From Orychophragmus violaceus (taxonomy: Eukaryota > Streptophyta > Magnoliopsida > Brassicales > Brassicaceae), in assembly GCA_030180135.1 (NCBI GenBank), contig CM058236.1:372001-436000 (forward strand): 64,000 nt of DNA. The letters run 5' to 3'. Positions 12,148 to 21,255 of the stretch are shown here, in pieces. The notes beneath the pieces were generated by a model. It was given only the letters and a program-made list of their open reading frames with translations, made no database searches and had not been told where the DNA came from. The position numbers and the translations under genes are program-made. Position 1 is the stretch's first letter. The number at the start of each line of letters is the position of its first letter.

Positions 12148-14796
12148 TTGTTTAGTTTACTACTTTTTCTTTTTTCTTACGTTTCAGGTACGCCTGATCG
12201 CCCTGCATCGATCGACACAGTCCTGAGTGTCGATCGTTGCATCATCGAGCCTGCATCGATCGACGCCTCTCTTGCATCGATCGACACAAGGCGAAACCAG
12301 TGGTGCCGAGAGTTTGAGCATTTAGCTGGGGATTTCTTGATGGAGCCTGTGATTCTGACTCGCGACGAGAACGGAGTTCTACGAGACCAGGAAGGTCACG
12401 TATGTAACGCAAAGGGTCAGAAACTGGATGGGGAAGGAAACCTCATCATACCAGATGTTGCCGTGGGCGCGGAACATCGACGAGAGGATGGTCACGAGAA
12501 GACACTTGCTGATTATAACAGACCAGATATATTCTATGCTAATCGGTCTGCGATTCGACCACCTCCGTTCACCAGAGCTGAGTTTAAGCTGAAACCTGAG
12601 TACTACGCATTGGTTGGACAGTATCAGTTCCATGTCTCAAGGCCCGGGACTCTTCCTAACGAGCATCCTATGGATCACATAGACACATTTGAGGAATTGG
12701 CTGGCAGTATCACGGCTGAAGGAGTTTCTTCTGACTATATTTTCTGTAAGCTCTTCCCATTCTCTCTTAAAGGAGATGCAGCTTACTGGCTAAAACAGCT
12801 AGAACCAGGATCTTTGACCACTTGGGAAGCAGTCAAGAAGGAGTTCCTTAGACATTTTTATGACGATGCGTTATCTGAGCAGCTTAGACATGATATCCTG
12901 ACATTCAAACAGCAGCCTACAGAGCCTTTTAAAGCAGCTTGGATTAGATTCAAGATGTACCAAAGAGATTGTCCACACCATGGATTCTCTGAGGTACAGC
13001 TTCTGAGTGCCTTTTTCAGGGGTTTGGATTTTTGGTATCAGAGAGCTTTGGACACAGGAAGTGATGGAAACTTCTATACCAAGACCCCAGAAGAAGCTAA
13101 AGAGCTTATTAAGAACTTATTGACTAGCTATAGTGTCAAGAATGCTGACAAGGAAAGGCAGAGATCTAGTTGCAGAGATGATAGCTTGCAGATAGCTGAT
13201 TTGAGGGACAAGGTGGATTATATCCACAACATGGTAGTAGCTGGAGAATTTGTAGAAGTGAATTATGTTAATGAAGCTTATTTTCATGAACACACATCTA
13301 GAAGTCAACAGAGACAAGCTCCGAGATCGAATGGCTATTCACCTCACCAAGTTCCTCCCACTAAAGAGCAGACAAAGATTGAGTCTATGCTTGAGCAGCT
13401 ACTACTTGGACAGAACAAGATGACGAAAGATCTGGATGGAAAGATGGACTTCATGTATCAGGATCTGAGTGGAAAATTGGAATCTTTGACAAGCAGAGTT
13501 GACAATCTGGATGCTAGGATGACGCAAGTGGAAACCAGTATACAGACAGAGCATGTTAGGGCAGCTTCGGCAGAAGAAGAAGTTGAGCAGAATCGAGAAA
13601 CTGAAGATCTGGAACTGGAAAATCCGAGGAAAATTCAGAATGATCGCCTTGCATCGATCGACGCAAATGTGCATCGATCGACGCATCCTGCGAGAGTCAG
13701 TGTCGATCGTTACCATTTCAGCAACGATCGACACCATGGGCGTGAGCAGCCAAATTTCCCAGAGAAACTGAAAGCTGACACAGAAAGAGCCTACAAACCG
13801 AAGATTCCTTTCCCTAAGAAGTCCAAGCAAGAGATTAAGTTGGAAAAATGCATGGAGATAATGAGAGAAAAGCTAACTGACACTCCATTGATTGATGCCA
13901 CTAAGACCAATCCCATGATGAAGGCATGTGTTAATGGCATCCTTTCTAGCAACATGACTGAAGAAGAAGGATGCTTGATGATCTCAGAAGTATGTGATGC
14001 TGTTGTTAATGGTAGGGTTCCTGAGAAGCTAAAGGATCCAGGAGGTTTTATGATAGACTGCTCTATCTATAGAGACAGATTTCAGAGGGCATTATGTGAT
14101 CTCGGCTCAAGTATAAATCTCATGCCATACTCTGTGGCTGTGAGATTGGGACTACTGAACTTCCAGCCTACTAGGATCTCTTTAGTCCTAGCTGATCGAT
14201 CAAGAAGACATCCAGAAGGAATTCTTGAGAACATCCCTCTTAGAGTTGGGAATTACTTTATTCCAACGGACTTTATGGTACTGAAGTATGAGCTTGAGCC
14301 TGATGATCCTCTACTGCTTGGTAGATCCTTTTTAGCCACTGCTGGAGCTGTGATTGATGTACGCCATGGATTGATTGATCTCCACCTGGGAGATGAGCCT
14401 TTGCAGTTTAAGATGGATAAATTGAAGAGACCCACCATTGATGGACAGAGTTTCAGCATTGATACAGAATTAGAAGCTAAGATTGGAGAGAAGAAGATGG
14501 CGGTTCCTATTGAACCTGCTCTAACATCTTTAGCACCTGCAACTGCTCATAAGCAGAAAGCTCCAGACATCTTATTTCCACCAAAGGTTAGGCACAAATC
14601 ATCTAAGCTTAAACATTCTAACCACATTACTTTGAATGCAGGACAACATTCTACCCCACCTAAGCTTCGCTCCCGCCCTGATTCTGTTGGTTTCTTCCTT
14701 GGGAAATCCCATGATCCGAATGCTTATTCTCCGCCATGGATGAGGAGACTTGAACAGAGACAGAAAAAGTCTCTGTCAAGATCTTCCGGAGCCTAA
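12148..14796 (+). CDS. Athila Gag with protease-like domain
   Basis: An intact 882-codon frame. The first 64 residues are partly leader-like and contain motif-derived ASID peptides, so translation more likely starts at the ATG at 12340 (residue 65), followed by TRDENGVLRDQEGH, which resembles the usual Athila Gag start. A retrotransposon Gag (capsid) domain covers roughly residues 145-345 (FPFSLKGDAAYWLKQLEPGS and following). A coiled-coil-like linker with repeated KIESMLEQLLLGQNK-type text follows, then a protease-like fold near residue 648 with CDLGSSINLMP in place of the usual DTG/DSG; this DLG form is typical of Athila. It would form the capsid of the particle. Protease activity is uncertain. 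No RT or integrase follows in any frame. The only bioinformatically intact Athila protein in the window. Confidence 0.88.
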   Translation: MFSLLLFLFSYVSGTPDRPASIDTVLSVDRCIIEPASIDASLASIDTRRNQWCREFEHLAGDFLMEPVILTRDENGVLRDQEGHVCNAKGQKLDGEGNLIIPDVAVGAEHRREDGHEKTLADYNRPDIFYANRSAIRPPPFTRAEFKLKPEYYALVGQYQFHVSRPGTLPNEHPMDHIDTFEELAGSITAEGVSSDYIFCKLFPFSLKGDAAYWLKQLEPGSLTTWEAVKKEFLRHFYDDALSEQLRHDILTFKQQPTEPFKAAWIRFKMYQRDCPHHGFSEVQLLSAFFRGLDFWYQRALDTGSDGNFYTKTPEEAKELIKNLLTSYSVKNADKERQRSSCRDDSLQIADLRDKVDYIHNMVVAGEFVEVNYVNEAYFHEHTSRSQQRQAPRSNGYSPHQVPPTKEQTKIESMLEQLLLGQNKMTKDLDGKMDFMYQDLSGKLESLTSRVDNLDARMTQVETSIQTEHVRAASAEEEVEQNRETEDLELENPRKIQNDRLASIDANVHRSTHPARVSVDRYHFSNDRHHGREQPNFPEKLKADTERAYKPKIPFPKKSKQEIKLEKCMEIMREKLTDTPLIDATKTNPMMKACVNGILSSNMTEEEGCLMISEVCDAVVNGRVPEKLKDPGGFMIDCSIYRDRFQRALCDLGSSINLMPYSVAVRLGLLNFQPTRISLVLADRSRRHPEGILENIPLRVGNYFIPTDFMVLKYELEPDDPLLLGRSFLATAGAVIDVRHGLIDLHLGDEPLQFKMDKLKRPTIDGQSFSIDTELEAKIGEKKMAVPIEPALTSLAPATAHKQKAPDILFPPKVRHKSSKLKHSNHITLNAGQHSTPPKLRSRPDSVGFFLGKSHDPNAYSPPWMRRLEQRQKKSLSRSSGA

Positions 14797-14842
14797 AAGA
14801 CCTTGCGCGTCCGGTCAAGCTATTGACCTTAAACAAGCGCTG

Positions 14843-14860
14843 GGTGGGAGGCAACCCACC
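14843..14860 (+). other. Conserved Athila hairpin 1
   Basis: GGTGGG, loop AGGCAA, CCCACC, about 45 bases after the gag stop. Athila-2 has AGTGGG with CCCACT around the same loop at 50440-50457, so the outer pair changed on both sides and pairing is kept. Function unknown; packaging, dimerisation or translation control are possibilities. Confidence 0.7.
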
Positions 14861-16129
14861 ATTAGGTACTGGTGTTTTTCTTTTTAATTTTTGGTGTTTT
14901 TGTTAGGATTTTACGTTTGTTTTTGTTTCTGGTGCAGTCATGTTTGCAGGTCTCGGATTAAATCGCAGTGCAGCGATCGATGCATTTATGCATCGATCGT
15001 CACAACACGAAAGGAATCGCATTGCAGCGATCGTTGCGGTCCTGAGCAACGATCGACCATACACGAAAAATCGCCAAGTAACGGTCGATGCACATAGTGC
15101 AACGGTCGTTGCTCGTGCGACAGAGGTAACCCGACAGACATGATTTCACCTTTTCAATTTATTTTATTTTCTTTTTACCGATCCTTCGCTGGACACTACT
15201 GGGGACAGTGTGTCTTAAGCGTGGGGGAGGTGCTACTGACGTTTATCTTTCTGTTTTCTTAAGAGTCAGTCCGTTTTTCAAATTTTTTGTTTTATTGAGT
15301 CAAAATTGTTTAAGTAAGAAACTATGATTTTCTGAGGAGATTTACAAGACTTGCAGGAACTTAAGTAACCATTGGGATGAAGTTGCAGGATCTATCTCTG
15401 ACTATTAGAAAACCCCAACACGGATCAACCTACTGGGAACACCCACATCACTTCAGGTATCAGAGGATCCTTTTACTGACTTCACCCCTAATACTGACTT
15501 AGATTTCTCACCTAAGGGCTTGGTATACTTTATGTCGGATTCCCTGTTAGTTCTGACACAGCCTGTAAACCTGTCCTATTTAGTTCCCTTCTCCCCTTCT
15601 ATAAAGTAAAAAAAAAAAAAAAAAAAAAATATAATAAACTGAGGATGAGTTGGTAACTCCGAAGTGGTCATGAGAATAGTAGCAAACACTATTATCTCTC
15701 ATGTGATCCATGGAATGTGTCCAAAGTACACCCCATAACGGGAAGAACACTGATAAAAAAAAAAATGATACCCAGTGGGGAAAAATCAGTTGTTAAAGAA
15801 GGGAAAGAGAAGAAAGGGACTAGAGAAAGATAGTATGGTGGTCTAGAGCTGATTAGGTAAGAATCCATGTGCCTTTAGATCGATACTCCTTAGGTGAGAC
15901 CGCACTTAAATACTTGCAGAAGTCAGTAGGGAGAATTTGAATGCTTGAATGTGATTGTGGAGTTTACCTAGGACAGTTGCTAAGTGTGGGGGAAGTACAT
16001 GTTGGTCTTGATATCCTGTGATTGATTCTTTCAGTGGTTTACTAAGGGGAATCTGAGTATTGTACCTTCTAAGATGAAATGAGTTTCTGAAGAGTTTTCA
16101 AACCTCTTCACCATGTTTTAGTTCTATGT

Positions 16130-16149
16130 TTTGCTTGAGGGCAAGCAAA
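16130..16149 (+). other. Conserved Athila hairpin 2, before the polypurine tract
   Basis: An 8-bp stem TTTGCTTG/CAAGCAAA with loop AGGG. Athila-2 (62610-62629) has CTTGCTTG/CAAGCAAG, a compensatory change at the outermost pair. It sits just upstream of the terminal polypurine tract. Confidence 0.65.
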
Positions 16150-16153
16150 GGCT

Positions 16154-16167
16154 AAGTGTGGGGGAGT
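16154..16167 (+). promoter_or_regulatory. Athila-1 terminal polypurine tract
   Basis: AAGTGTGGGGGAGT abuts the 3' LTR and would prime plus-strand DNA synthesis. Near-identical tracts occur upstream at 15217-15230 and 15982-15995. Confidence 0.85.
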
Positions 16168-17364
16168 TGATATATCATGGTTTTTACTAGTTTTAGGCCA
16201 TGATATAGATGTGTTTTAGTGTCTTTTGTCTTTGTTTAGAGTCTTTTACAGGTATAATCAGGTTGGGAGCTAAACTGGAGATTATGGAGCATTTTGGAGA
16301 TTTTTGGAGTGATTGGCCGAGAGATAGAGTTCACTGTCCGAAACAGAGAAAGGTGTCGATCGTTGCACTCTAGCAACGATCGTTGCACCAGCGAGATGGG
16401 CCAAAAGTTCGGCGGTTTAGAAGAACCAAGATATTGCACTTTGATCCAGAAGTTCCTGATATTTACAAAGAAGCCCCTGGCCGAGATTATGCCTATATAA
16501 TAGAGTTTTTAGAGTTTTTATTAGATACACTTTAATAATTAAGAGCAGAGGATTTTTAGAGCTTTTGGGGCTGATCTGAACCTAATTCATCATCTGTATT
16601 TGGAGAAGATTTCGAACCCCTTTTACTCTTATTCTTTTATGCAATTTACTTATCATATGATCATGTTTTCATTATCTATGTCTGAGTAGATTCCTAGTTA
16701 GACTTAGGGTTTCTCACATAGGATTTCATGACTTGCTAGACTTGTTCAATTTCAGTTAAGGATTCAAACTATATCTGTTCTTCAATTTAATTGTGCTTAA
16801 AGCTAGTTCTAACCTGATCAATTAGAATCTAGATCTTAGGTTGCTAAATACGTCACGGAAGTGGGGTTTAGGAATCTGAACTAATTAAATTGGGCAATTA
16901 AACTTTGCGCAAACGAAAGTTTGGTTTAGGATAATTGTGAACATATCAAACTTGGGATTAATGCTAGTTTAATCTGTTAGTTCTCGCAAACGGAAGTTTG
17001 GTTTGCTGCACTTAGACTTAGAGAATTATCGCAAAGGAATTTGGTTAATTCTATATCTGTGTTTTGAGTTCTAGAACTGTGCTTAATTAGATCCTTGCTG
17101 AATGAACTGTCTGCTAGTCTGATTTCCTGAGAATACCCTAGGTTTGACGCTTTTAATTACTTGCTTTCACAACCAATAATCTCTGCTACTGATTTACTTT
17201 CTTACACTATTTTCATACAATCACATTGCTTATTTCTAGTATTCATTCCCTACGGTTTGATTCTCTTGAGACCAAGTGTCCCTGTGGATTCGATAACCCT
17301 ATATACTACTTTGACATTGCTGTACACTTGCAGTTTAGTATAGGGATTAATTCTTGACCTATCA
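16168..17364 (+). repeat. Athila-1 3' LTR (1197 bp)
   Basis: Same length and, as far as I compared, the same sequence as 10872-12068 (constant offset of 5296). Followed by the TATGT target duplication at 17365-17369, after which Copia-1 resumes. Confidence 0.95.
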
Positions 17365-17369
17365 TATGT

Positions 17370-17949
17370 TCAAGGTCCAATAAGCCTTTGGGCCTTTCTC
17401 TAGCTCGCCTAAGATAGGCCCTTTGCCTTTTGGTCCAGTAAGCAGAATTCAAGTCTCATAAGATATCGTATCAAATGAGCCCAATAGTCCATAACTATGG
17501 GATTTCTGAATCCGACTTACTCTATGTGACCAAGACTTTTATGCCAAGAAAAATCAGGTTTAATTCATCAGATTTAAACCAATTCGGTGTTTATGTTACA
17601 TTTAGGCACTCTTTGGTTTTAGATATAAAACCGATTCCTTGAATAGGGTGCTACAATTAATATTTCATTAAGATCAAAAGAACAAAAACTTGTCTTTTAT
17701 CAAAATGAAAAACATTCAAATTCTTACAAGAAAATGAAAGACAACTCTGCTTAAAGCAGGTACATTGAAGCAATTACTTAATACAAAACCAAGCCTCGAA
17801 GGCATCTACAAGTGAAAACCCTACTTCTGAGGCAGCGTCCATAGCTCCTTCCAGACATGTAGATCCACTTGTCCTTCCTTCAACATTCTACTGTTGCTTA
17901 GGCTCTGCATATTATCACAAATATCAGTGCCACAACCAGTATCCAATAC
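17370..17949 (-). pseudogene. Copia-1 remnant between integrase and gag (protease start)
   Basis: On the minus strand the sequence just downstream of gag matches the start of the Copia-3 protease region (around 17920-17945 against 43250-43275). It then jumps over most of protease and integrase. A block at 17380-17440 is shared with Copia-2 (24040-24110). No usable frame. Confidence 0.65.
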
Positions 17950-18840
17950 CTATAATGTAGAACTTGAAGTAATAACATGAATACCTGAGGAAGTAGTCTC
18001 ATACATCAACTTCAACTCCTCATCATCTTCCATGAATTTAATGCAATCTCTCTTCCAATGCCCTGTCTCTTTACAGTAGCAGCACTTACCAACGTAAGAG
18101 GTATCTGACTTGGGCTCAGAAGACACACGCTTGCCATGATTCAAAATCTGGACAACTTTGTCTTCACCCTTGTCAGCACTAGGTTTAATAAACCTACCCT
18201 TCTCTTTTATGAGATTATACTGGGTACTTTTCACGTTTGGCTCAACTGTCTTGAGCATATCATGCAGTTCAGTCAGCGTCTTCGTTAAGCCTTTCTTGAT
18301 ATAGTTCCTTCTGAACTTATCATAGCTTGACGGCAGTGACTGCAGAATGATCTCAGTTGCCAATTCTTGGCTAACTGGATAATCCAGTTTCCTCAGGTTA
18401 TCAATGTAACCCATCATTTTACTGACATGAGGACTCACTGGATGATCATTTGGTAGCTTGCAGCTAGTGAGAGACTTAACCAACTGGTATCTCTCCACTC
18501 TTACCTGCTCCTGAAATTTCAATTTCAGGCTGCTGATCATCTCTATTGGCGACTCCATGTTCTCATATTGCTTCCGCAAGTCTGAGTCCATGGTAGCCAA
18601 TATCAGACCACGCACATCTACCGCATCATTATAATGCTTATTCCAAGCATCATATACTGCATGGGAGGCATTGGACCCGATCCTTACGGGGAGAGCTCTT
18701 TCAAGAACATAGTCCTTTCTCTCCTGCCTGAGGACTAGCCTCAGGTTCCGCGACCAAGTCAAGAAATTTGATCCGTTCAGCTTGTCCATCTCAAGGACAG
18801 ACCGGATCGAGAAAGTGTTTTGATTGTTTGTGCTAGTCAT
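17950..18840 (-). CDS. Copia-1 Gag
   Basis: An intact 296-residue frame that starts like the Copia-3 polyprotein (QNTFSIRSVLEMDKLNGSNF against QNTFSIRSVLEKEKLTGTNF). A copia-type Gag domain covers roughly residues 10-210. One CCHC zinc knuckle, CCYCKETGHWKRDC, lies near residue 257. The frame ends soon after the knuckle, so Gag is made alone, without the fused protease-integrase-RT of Copia-3. Copia-2 keeps a nearly identical frame. Gag would assemble particles and bind RNA; enzymes would have to come from a relative such as Copia-3. An intact gag beside ruined pol suggests either selection on Gag or recent copying of a gag-only master. Confidence 0.88.
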   Translation of the reverse strand: MTSTNNQNTFSIRSVLEMDKLNGSNFLTWSRNLRLVLRQERKDYVLERALPVRIGSNASHAVYDAWNKHYNDAVDVRGLILATMDSDLRKQYENMESPIEMISSLKLKFQEQVRVERYQLVKSLTSCKLPNDHPVSPHVSKMMGYIDNLRKLDYPVSQELATEIILQSLPSSYDKFRRNYIKKGLTKTLTELHDMLKTVEPNVKSTQYNLIKEKGRFIKPSADKGEDKVVQILNHGKRVSSEPKSDTSYVGKCCYCKETGHWKRDCIKFMEDDEELKLMYETTSSGIHVITSSSTL

Positions 18841-18887
18841 AACTGAAATTTAAGATAAAAGGATTTTAGTTAATATGTTCAATATGA

Positions 18888-19121
18888 TTAATCTCGCATT
18901 ATAGTTAATATGATTAATCTCTCATTATATTCAATAACATCAGTTACCCTCAATAGAATATAATGATTCCAAGATCCACATATAACTAAGATCAAAGTGG
19001 GCCACTGGCCGTCACCTAACCTTAGCTTATATCGGTAAGCCCTATCTCGGCTAATTATATCCGTGATATAACTCTTGGTTGTGAATCTGGGCCCGAGGCC
19101 CAATCCACTCTGATGTCTCAA
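18888..19121 (-). CDS. Conserved small upstream frame in the Copia leader
   Basis: A 77-codon frame just 5' of gag on the minus strand. Its first 64 or so residues recur at 25577-25780 (Copia-2) and 44272-44475 (Copia-3), each starting MRHQSGLGLGPRFTTKSYIT. DNA identity is also high, so coding is not proved. No known domain recognised. If translated, it would act as an upstream ORF before gag; it could also be just conserved leader sequence. Confidence 0.35.
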   Translation of the reverse strand: MRHQSGLGLGPRFTTKSYITDIISRDRAYRYKLRLGDGQWPTLILVICGSWNHYILLRVTDVIEYNERLIILTIMRD

Positions 19122-20510
19122 GGCCCGGGACTCCCGATGGCCTAGTCAAGAAAACCAGACTATACAGTCATGTAATCACTAATGTCTGGGACTCCCAATG
19201 ACATCAATGAATCACAAAATGTCTTACCCACGCAAAAGATAGACACCCTCACACTGTAAGGCCGTGTGTACGATTGAATGGGCTTCAACAGCTGACATAA
19301 TCTGGACAAGACATCCAACGCTTGATATTATTTGAGGTTTGTAGGTTTTTTATTAAAATTTCATCCCAAAATAGAAGATTACTATTTTGGGAAACTTTCC
19401 ATTTTTAGAAACCTACTTATTTTGGAAACTTTCTAAAATTGGAAACTTCCTAAAATTGGAAACTTTCTAACTATAGAAATTTCCTAAAATCCAAAACATG
19501 CAAATCTAGAAACTTCTATTCTTAGAAACTTTCTAATTTAAGATTTTGGAAACTGATTAATTTAAAATCAAATTTTAAATATTAAATAAAATTTTAAATT
19601 AAATCTGAAGAAAAGACTCAAATAATTGGCCCAATTGTTTTAACTTCTTGGCCCAAGGCCCAAGAATTGGTCTATGTCCAAGACATAACCCAATTGTCCA
19701 ATTAAATGACATAACCGGTCTGGTTCATTAAAATTGGTCTAACCAAAATTAATTACTACGATGACCACAATTGTCAACCGGTTATTTACTAAACCGGATT
19801 TTCTCAATTTATTTGGTCCAACCAAATCAAATTAGAAAACCACTGGTTTAGGCACTAAATCCAATTTTACGACCTTGGATTTCTTATCCCGGTTTAACCA
19901 GAACTTAATAAATTTTATAAAGTCTGTTTATTAAACCGTGACGATTAAGTTTTAATAAGTTTTAAACCGAACCATTAACCGAACCGAACCGACTGATCAC
20001 GTGAACCGATCACGACCGAGTCGCAATCTTCACGCTTCCGCATCACGCAACGATCGATGCTCGGATGGGACACGATCCGAGATCGGCCCAACTCTCGATC
20101 ACGATCGATGCTCGGATGATAGCGGGACGGGACGGGGACGATGGTCGGGTCGAGAGCGGGACGATGGCGGGACGATCGCAGCGATCGATCCATGCGATCC
20201 GCTCGGTCCATCCACGCGATCGATCCACACAATCGCGTGCTTCATCTCTCGCGCGCGAGCATCACCGATCGGTATGACCACGCGACACGATCCATGATCG
20301 GTCCGTGCGTCAAGCGATCCGCTCGGCCGACTCTTGGACGCATACCGATCCTTTAGCGATCGGTTCATGCGGTTTTAGTTTAGGTTTTTAACTTGTTTCT
20401 TAAGTGTTTTACAAATCAAATTCAAGCATAGATTGATTCAAACACTTCTAAACAACCTAAACATGATTCTAAACAAGAAATCCTAATAGAACCAATGGCT
20501 CTGATAACAC
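19122..20510 (-). other. Copia-1 leader with GATCGATC-rich array
   Basis: Non-coding leader between the upstream frame and the primer site. The AT-rich half (19330-19620) repeats GGAAACTTTCTAAAATTGGA-like text. Part of 19680-19960 is rich in AACCGG. From 19975 to 20370 it is dense in CG with many GATCGATC and TCGGTC motifs, giving overlapping meaningless frames on both strands. The primer site GCTCTGATAACA (20498-20509) has one mismatch to the initiator-tRNA-Met site. Confidence 0.75.
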
Positions 20511-20616
20511 TGAAGGATTCGTTTAGTATTTCCTGGTTCAATTCATCAGATTAATTGATCCTACTAAACATGCCAGATCTAGGTTCTCTTGCTAGAATCA
20601 TAAAGGATCTCACCTG
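20511..20616 (-). repeat. Copia-1 5' LTR, first piece
   Basis: Matches the first 106 bp of 7446-8083, then is split by Copia-2 at the duplicated site ACCTG (20612-20616). It resumes at 27777. Confidence 0.9.
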
Positions 20617-21255
20617 TGATGGATCGTTTGGTGTTAATCCTGATTCAATTCATCAGATTAATAGATCCTAAACATGCCAGATCTAGGTTCTCTTGCTAGA
20701 AACATAATAGATCTCACCTGTTACCTTGTTATGCAGCGGAAATATGAAGAACAGGTCAGAGATTAGCAGAACCACCAAGTGATAGCTCCTCCAAAGGTTC
20801 ACACACGCACACCAACCAGGAAGAAGGCTGCTAGACCGAGCTGGGGAGGCCGCAGGAGAGAGAGAGAAATCGCAGAGGGGCTAGGGTTAGAAGGAGACTC
20901 AGACTTAAGTTTTATTTATAAAACTTGTCTAGTTCCTTTTGGGCTTTTGGGCCCAAAAATCAATCTGATTAAATCCCTTAGATTTAATCAGACCCATTAA
21001 TCTCTCTCTAAGTACGACAAATGCCTGGCACTTTTACCGTACTTCTGCTAAGCCGTTCCTACACTTTTCCTGTTAGCTTAGGCGTGTGACCCATATGGGA
21101 TCATATAATAAAGGCAATAAGTCCAAGACTTATAGATCATGAGCGGACTCTAGCAAGCCATCATGACCCCCCAGAATTATATGACTTATGTCTGATCATT
21201 GACATACTCTTACTTTCTAGAGACAGTACCGAGATTACTGGACACAATTCCAACA
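20617..21255 (-). repeat. Copia-2 3' LTR (639 bp)
   Basis: Plus-strand TGATGGATCG...TTCCAACA, followed by the complement of a polypurine tract, ATCTCCCACTTGTACTGG, at 21256. It contains an 11-bp inverted repeat CTGATTAAATC...GATTTAATCAG at 20965-20991. Confidence 0.92.

Larger units (their letters stand above)
14797..16167 (+). other. Athila-1 non-coding 3' region with structured and purine-rich signals
   Basis: No open frame of retroviral type is seen. Contents in order: a conserved hairpin (14843-14860), a polypyrimidine stretch ending CTGGTGCAG (14938), a cluster of palindromic motifs (14965-15117), purine tracts at 15217-15230 and 15982-15995, a poly-A run of about 26 bases near 15607, a second hairpin (16130-16149) and the terminal polypurine tract. 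It aligns with 50393-51625 plus 62532-62647 in Athila-2. Autonomous Athila elements have pol and sometimes env in this span. Confidence 0.8.
10872..17364 (+). mobile_element. Athila-1, recent non-autonomous Athila-type element
   Basis: A complete plus-strand element of 6493 bp: 1197-bp LTRs, tRNA-Asp-type primer site, a long Gag/protease-like frame, 1.4 kb of non-coding 3' sequence and a polypurine tract. The 5-bp target duplication TATGT is at 10867-10871 and 17365-17369. Reverse transcriptase, RNase H and integrase are all missing, so enzymes must have come from another element. I saw no difference between the two LTRs by eye, implying very recent insertion. Confidence 0.95.

Noticed and set aside
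13402..13830. 142-codon minus-strand frame inside Athila-1 gag
   Set aside because: Antisense shadow of the conserved Gag frame.
15603..15632. Poly-A run suggesting a LINE or processed pseudogene end
   Set aside because: It lies inside the alignable Athila 3' region (short A-run in Athila-2 too) with no target duplication around it.
19975..20368. Several overlapping small frames on both strands in the Copia-1 leader
   Set aside because: Produced by the CG-rich array, which lacks TA-containing stops. Frames are not conserved in Copia-2 or Copia-3.
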